Positions 59,835 to 64,000 of a stretch of DNA of 64,000 nucleotides are shown here, piece by piece (the stretch's first letter is position 1; each line of letters begins with the position of its first letter). The stretch lies in contig NZ_BMMT01000004.1 in NCBI RefSeq assembly GCF_014646075.1, positions 227,416-291,415 of the forward strand, in the 5' to 3' direction. The notes under the pieces are model-generated. The model saw only the letters and a program-made list of their open reading frames with translations. It searched no databases and was not told where the DNA came from. The stretch is from Saccharopolyspora thermophila (GTDB taxonomy: Bacteria > Actinomycetota > Actinomycetes > Mycobacteriales > Pseudonocardiaceae). Made by a program: the position numbers and the translations under genes.

Positions 59835-62800
59835 GTGACTGATTCGCAGGCGCACTCCGACCCGGCCAACCCCGACGGTGACACCGCCGCGGAATCCACC
59901 CTGGAGTCCGGGGTGCTGGAGCAGTCCACCGAACTGTTCGAGCCGGAATGGCCCGCCGAGGCCCCAGAAGACCTCGAGGCGGGCACCCTGCTCGGCTGCA
60001 CGCTCGCCTTCCGCAACCAGCTCCCGGCCGCGCGGGTGCTCCGCGACTCCTTCCACCGCCACCACCCCGGCGCCCGCTTCGTGCTGCTGGTGGTCGACAT
60101 GCCCGGGCGGTCGACCACCGAATCCGACGGCATGACGGTCGCCGCCATCGGGATGGACGAGCGGGAGTTCGCCCGGCTGGCGATGGGCTGCACCGCCGAG
60201 CAGCTGCGCAACGTGCTGCGCCCCAGGCTGCTGCGGCACCTGCTGGCCACCGGGGCCACGGTGCTGTACTTCGAACCGTCCGTGCAGATCTTCGGCCCGT
60301 TCGACGACCTGCTCGCCGGTCTGACCCAGGACCGACCGGTGGCGCTGGTGCCGCGGGTGCTGCGCCCGCTGGCCGTCGACGGCCTGCGCCCCAACCCCGC
60401 CGACCTCGCCGAATCGGGCACGTTCGACCCCAGCGTGTTCGCCGTGCGCCCCGGCGCCGAACAACTGCTGGACACCTGGATCGAGCAGCTGAGCGCGGAC
60501 CCGGCGCTGGCGACCCCGATGCTCGACGACGCGCCCGCGCTGGTCGACCACCAGGTCATCCGCGACCCCGGGGTGGGGCTTTCGGTGTGGAACGCCGGGC
60601 AGCGGGAGCTCGCGATCGGCAGCGACGGGCGGCACACGGTCGACGGCGCGGTCCTGCGGAGCGTGCACTTCGACGGCTTCCAGCCGCAGCGGCCGTGGCT
60701 GCTGTCCACCACCTATGCGGACCGGCCGCGGATACTGCTGTCCGAGAACCCCGTGCTCGCGGGCCTGTGCGCCGGCTACCGTAACGCCCTGGTCGGCGCG
60801 GGGTTCACGCGGGAGCAGCCGTACCCGTTCGACGTCCTGCCCAACGGTGCGGTGCTGCCCGAGACGCTGCGGCGCGAATACCTGGCCGCCTGGCACTCCG
60901 AGGGGCAGCCGCCGCCCAGCCCGTTCGAACCAAGCAACCCGCTGGAGGAGTTCCGGGCGTGGGCGTGCGCCCCGGCCGACGAGCGGCAGCGTGCTGCGGG
61001 CGGTTCTCGCTGGACCGCGGCGGTGTGGGCGGACGACCCGATCCTGCGCCGCGACTACCCCGACCCGTTCGGGGCCGACGCGGAGGCGTTCCACGAGTGG
61101 TGCGTCGGCGTCGGCGTGGCCAGCGGCCGGGTGCCCGCCGAGGCCGTGCACCGCCGGGTCGACCAGGGGACCGCGCTGGTCGACCAGCTGGGCGTCGCGG
61201 TCCTGGGGGACGGGTCGATCGCCGAGCTGGTGCGCAGCGCCGTCCGCGCCTCCGGTCTGCCTTCCGCGGACACGCCGTACTACCCGGTGGTGCTGCGCTG
61301 TGAACCCGGCCTGCCGGTGCCCGCGGGCAGGTACGTGATCGACATCCGCACCGATGTCGCGGACAGCCCGGACCCCGAGGTGTCCGAGGTCTGGGTGCTG
61401 TCGGAGAGCAGCCGCGCCGCGGCCCGCCGCAAGGGCATGAAGACGCGCGTGGTCGCGCTGCCCGCCCCCGAGCGCGACAAGGTTGACCTGCCGACCCGCA
61501 AGGGCGCCCGCGCCCGGTTCGGGCTGTCCGACGAGTTCGTGCTCGGCTCCTTCGTCGACCACGCCGCCGAGCGCGCGGACAACGCGCTGGGCGTGGTCAG
61601 CGCCTTCCTGTCCGCCTTCCCAGAGCGCGACGACGTGCGCCTGCTCGTCGGGGTGACCGGCGCTGCCGAGCACCCGGAAGCGGCGGAACGCCTGCGCCTG
61701 GCGACCGCGACGGATCCGCGGATCCTCCTCATCGAGGACAACGTTGAGCTGCACCCCCTGCTGGCCGCATCCGACTGCTTCGTGTCGCTGCACCGCGGCG
61801 AAGCCGGTGACGGCCACGTGCTCCGGTTGCTGGAGGTCGCGGCGCACGGGATCCCGGTGATCGCGGGTGAGCATGGGGCGGTCGCCGAGCTCTTCGGCGC
61901 GGACGCGGCCCGCCTGGTGCCGTGCCCGGTTCCGGGTGAGCCGGACGTCGAGGCCGCGGCCGAGCTGCTGCGCAGCGTCGCCGACAATCCGGATGCCACC
62001 GCGGCGTTCGGCGTGGCGGCCAAGGAGAGCCTCCTCGCGATGCACACCGTCGCGCGTGCGGGCGCGCGGTTGCGCGAACGCGTCGAGCACGCGTACCGCA
62101 ACTGGCGCACCAAGTGGTCGCGCAACGGCCACGGCCAGTTCGACGACCCGCTGCGACCGCTGCTGGTGGCGCGCCACGCGCTACACCGCACCCCGGACGT
62201 CAGCGTCGGCAGCCGCAACGCGATGGCCCCGGCGCTGCGCAAAGCGGTGCTGAAGGTGCTGAGCCACTACGACGAGCACCTCCGCGACGTGATGCGCTCC
62301 CTGGTCGACGGCGTCGAGCAGACCGCCGCGGAACTGCTCCGCCGCCAGTACGAGGCCGACGGCGAGGGCGACCTGGATGCTCTGCGCGCGGAGCTGGTCC
62401 AGCTCAACCGCCGCCAGGAGCAGCTCGGCGCGCAGCTGCTGGGCACCGACGACGGGATGGTGCGGGCCCGCGCTGACCTGGCCGAACAGCACCGCAGGCT
62501 GCGCAGGTTGGAGGAGGGCGCGGTCCACGACGAACGGATCGGCGCGCTGGCGGAGCGCCTGGACAGCCTCACCGGCGCGGTGGAGCGGATCCTCGACCGG
62601 ATGGACGCCCTCGAACAGCGGCAGCAGGCCGGGCAGACCGTCGAAACGAGCGTGCGCGCGGCATCCCTCGACGCGGCGAACGCCCTGCAGCGCACCGACG
62701 TGCTGCAGCGCATCCTGCTCCGCGAACACGAGCGGACCTCCGGTTGGGGGGATGGCACGACGACCCCGGTGCTCTGCGACGCGGGCCTGCTCAGGCTGCC

Positions 62801-63521
62801 CGCGGACGACAGCTTCATGCTGCCGTGGCTGTCCTCGCACTCCAGCTGGGATTCCGACGTGTCGGCGCTGATCGACTCGTTGCTGGAACCGGACGGGATC
62901 TTCGTGGACGTCGGCGCCTACGTGGGCTACCAGACCGTCCGCGTGCTCAGCCGCATGGGCAACAGCGGTGCGGTGGTCGCGGTTGAGCCGTGCCCGCGTA
63001 GCGCCGAACTGCTCAGGCACAACGTCGAGATCAACGTGCCGGCCGCGTGGGGGCACCGGCTCGTCCTGCTCGAGGGCGCGGCCTGGGACAACGGGTGCGA
63101 CATGACCGCCGAGCCGTCGCTGGCCGGCGGCGTGTCCGTGGCACCGGCGGTGGACGGTGAGCCGGCCGCGGTGCGGGGCATCCGCCTGGACCGGGAGTTG
63201 GAGAACCATGCCGCCCTGCAGGACCTGAAGCTTTCGGTGGTGCACGTGGACGTGGGCGGCCGGGTGCACCGGGTCCTCGGCGGCCTGGTCCGGCTGCTGC
63301 GCCGTGACCGTCCTTCGATCGTGTGCTCTTTCACACCAAACGCGATCAAGCAGCTGGGCGACGACCCGGCGGCGGTCCTGCGCGAGTTCGGCACGTGGGG
63401 CTACGAGCTGGTGCCGGTCGGCCGGACTCGGGCGGTCAGCGCCGCTGACCTGCTGGAAGCGATCGGAGCGGCGGGAGCGGCGAGCACCGTGAAGCTCTGG
63501 TTGCGGCCGAAGCAGCGGTAG
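59835..63521 (+). CDS. Multidomain glycosyltransferase - coiled coil - FkbM methyltransferase fusion
   Basis: The 1228-residue cytosolic protein has several parts. Residues about 50-330 resemble a GT-A-like nucleotide-sugar transferase (TLLGCTLAFRNQLPAARVL, ATVLYFEPSVQIFGPFDDLL). Residues about 500-740 resemble a GT-B family 4 C-terminal lobe (FGLSDEFVLGSFVDHAAERADNAL; DCFVSLHRGEAGDGHVLRLLEVAAHGIPVIAGEHGA). Residues about 810-945 are helical coiled coil. Residues about 980-1228 resemble an FkbM SAM-dependent methyltransferase (GIFVDVGAYVGYQTVRVLS, VAVEPCPRSAELLRHNVEIN). It probably builds and methyl-caps a surface glycan, but acceptor and sugar are unknown. TAAGTT (59823-59828) ends six bases before GTG 59835, a leaderless layout. 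Confidence 0.85.
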   Translation: MTDSQAHSDPANPDGDTAAESTLESGVLEQSTELFEPEWPAEAPEDLEAGTLLGCTLAFRNQLPAARVLRDSFHRHHPGARFVLLVVDMPGRSTTESDGMTVAAIGMDEREFARLAMGCTAEQLRNVLRPRLLRHLLATGATVLYFEPSVQIFGPFDDLLAGLTQDRPVALVPRVLRPLAVDGLRPNPADLAESGTFDPSVFAVRPGAEQLLDTWIEQLSADPALATPMLDDAPALVDHQVIRDPGVGLSVWNAGQRELAIGSDGRHTVDGAVLRSVHFDGFQPQRPWLLSTTYADRPRILLSENPVLAGLCAGYRNALVGAGFTREQPYPFDVLPNGAVLPETLRREYLAAWHSEGQPPPSPFEPSNPLEEFRAWACAPADERQRAAGGSRWTAAVWADDPILRRDYPDPFGADAEAFHEWCVGVGVASGRVPAEAVHRRVDQGTALVDQLGVAVLGDGSIAELVRSAVRASGLPSADTPYYPVVLRCEPGLPVPAGRYVIDIRTDVADSPDPEVSEVWVLSESSRAAARRKGMKTRVVALPAPERDKVDLPTRKGARARFGLSDEFVLGSFVDHAAERADNALGVVSAFLSAFPERDDVRLLVGVTGAAEHPEAAERLRLATATDPRILLIEDNVELHPLLAASDCFVSLHRGEAGDGHVLRLLEVAAHGIPVIAGEHGAVAELFGADAARLVPCPVPGEPDVEAAAELLRSVADNPDATAAFGVAAKESLLAMHTVARAGARLRERVEHAYRNWRTKWSRNGHGQFDDPLRPLLVARHALHRTPDVSVGSRNAMAPALRKAVLKVLSHYDEHLRDVMRSLVDGVEQTAAELLRRQYEADGEGDLDALRAELVQLNRRQEQLGAQLLGTDDGMVRARADLAEQHRRLRRLEEGAVHDERIGALAERLDSLTGAVERILDRMDALEQRQQAGQTVETSVRAASLDAANALQRTDVLQRILLREHERTSGWGDGTTTPVLCDAGLLRLPADDSFMLPWLSSHSSWDSDVSALIDSLLEPDGIFVDVGAYVGYQTVRVLSRMGNSGAVVAVEPCPRSAELLRHNVEINVPAAWGHRLVLLEGAAWDNGCDMTAEPSLAGGVSVAPAVDGEPAAVRGIRLDRELENHAALQDLKLSVVHVDVGGRVHRVLGGLVRLLRRDRPSIVCSFTPNAIKQLGDDPAAVLREFGTWGYELVPVGRTRAVSAADLLEAIGAAGAASTVKLWLRPKQR

Positions 63522-63567
63522 CCGGTGATGCGACAAAGAGGTGGTGTCAAGACTCTGACCAGGCGAT

Positions 63568-63596
63568 TTGACATTCACGCAGGGTGTGCGTAATTT
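63568..63596 (+). promoter_or_regulatory. rRNA operon promoter P1
   Basis: TTGACA (63568-63573), a 17-base spacer and TAATTT (63591-63596) form a near-consensus sigma-70-type promoter directed at the rRNA operon expected to the right. Confidence 0.75.
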
Positions 63597-63719
63597 GTTC
63601 TTCGCCGCACGGAAGGCCGGACGGAACAGGACGCAGGAGCCTGGCGGGGACGGCCTGGGGAGCGCCCAGGAGTTCGATCACGAACTTCGCGGAGCGCAGA
63701 CCACCCGGGGCGCGCGGGT

Positions 63720-63748
63720 TTGACACCGCGAAGCGAACCGGGTAACGT
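63720..63748 (+). promoter_or_regulatory. rRNA operon promoter P2
   Basis: TTGACA (63720-63725), a 17-base spacer and TAACGT (63743-63748). Same geometry as P1, 152 bases downstream. Confidence 0.75.
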
Positions 63749-63830
63749 AAAGCGGTCGCCAGGTAGACAGAAGTTCTACGAGGCGCGTTGATAACTCAAG
63801 CAACGGCTCGACCTTCGGGCGAGATCAGCG

Positions 63831-63875
63831 AGGGGGGACCCCCCTGAAAACGCCGAAATGAGGGCCTGCTAGAGT
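63831..63875 (+). promoter_or_regulatory. Palindrome and third -10-like element in the rRNA leader
   Basis: A perfect palindrome AGGGGGG-A-CCCCCCT (63831-63845) is followed by TAGAGT (63870-63875), a -10-like hexamer with a CTGAAA (63844-63849) at long spacing. It may be a third promoter, P3. Confidence 0.4.
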
Positions 63876-63935
63876 TGGAGACATCGAAAGCGATGGAGGA
63901 AATGCTCGGCTGAGCGTTTGTGCTTGGTGTGGGCG

Positions 63936-64000
63936 TGTTCTTTGAGAACTCAACAGCGGACTGTTTTGGTTGGTGTTTTTGTTTGCCCCTGGCCATGCAT
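63936..64000 (+). promoter_or_regulatory. rRNA leader with boxA antitermination site; 16S gene beyond the window
   Basis: TGTTCTTTGAGAACTCAACAG (63936 onward) is the boxA-containing leader seen directly upstream of actinobacterial 16S genes and carries a GTTCT...AGAAC dyad. The following T/G-rich stretch is typical of the spacer before 16S rRNA, whose 5' end lies past base 64000. Confidence 0.8.

Noticed and set aside
58746..62177. Long minus-strand open frame opposite glnA2 and the transferase fusion
   Set aside because: Shadow of strong coding on the other strand; no motifs and biased composition.
63796..63996. Minus-strand open frame in the rRNA leader
   Set aside because: Lies within promoter, boxA and leader sequences of the rRNA operon; no coding signals.

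Overview
The window is high-GC chromosomal DNA from a mycothiol-producing actinobacterium. It very probably belongs to the Pseudonocardiales (Saccharopolyspora-like). The evidence is MshB, an F420-dependent reductase, and a gene order matching the Mycobacterium tuberculosis Rv2222c-Rv2236c neighbourhood (glnA2, panB, RNase H/phosphatase, zinc-ribbon protein, NIF3, CobC-like aminotransferase, LMW phosphatase, SURF1, cobD). Other signs are many GTG/TTG starts, several leaderless-type genes and an actinobacterial rRNA leader at the right end. The species cannot be fixed from this sequence alone.

Layout. 0-13.7 kb: a truncated UxaA-family sugar-acid dehydratase; a secreted low-complexity repeat protein with a Trp-rich tail; arylamine N-acetyltransferase and FMN reductase; mshB; a 5-oxoproline/D-glutamate catabolic operon (Nramp-like transporter, PxpA, PxpB, PxpC, DUF1445 hydro-lyase) divergent from a GntR regulator; a predicted yybP-ykoY Mn2+ riboswitch in front of a TMEM165/GDT1 cation exporter; a small secreted protein; a saccharopine-dehydrogenase-like reductase; and a VOC protein. 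13.7-22.0 kb: a complete Wadjet type II (JetABCD/EptABCD) anti-plasmid operon. 22.2-29.5 kb: the cobD...RNase H/phosphatase housekeeping block. 29.6-30.5 kb: a decayed N-acetylglucosamine-kinase remnant and the RNase P RNA gene. 31.2-38.4 kb: a VirB-like type IV secretion operon (two small membrane proteins, VirB4 ATPase, VirB6-like channel protein, VirB8-like protein, NlpC/P60 cell-wall hydrolase) with no relaxase or coupling ATPase nearby. 38.5-45.7 kb: small proteins, an RNB nuclease, an F420 reductase-type protein, DUF4326, SDR, a glutathionyl-hydroquinone-reductase-like protein, PanB and an exported PheC-like protein.

46.0-51.1 kb is a less GC-rich islet: a YbaB-like protein, an EspC-like protein with a YxxxD type VII export motif, a WxG-type protein, two tandem DUF3558 lipoproteins, a DUF397/XRE regulatory pair and an orphan gene. 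It is bounded by an exact 31-bp direct repeat. The right copy is the 3' end of an intact SWIM zinc-finger gene. The left copy is a scrap of that 3' end followed by what looks like the SWIM gene's own terminator. This suggests the islet was inserted at the end of the SWIM gene.

51.0-63.5 kb: a SWIM/SNF2 pair, glutamine-dependent NAD+ synthetase, an exported TAP-type hydrolase, glnA2, and a 1228-residue protein joining two glycosyltransferase-like regions, a coiled coil and an FkbM-type methyltransferase. 63.5-64 kb: tandem promoters and the boxA leader of an rRNA operon whose 16S gene lies beyond the window.
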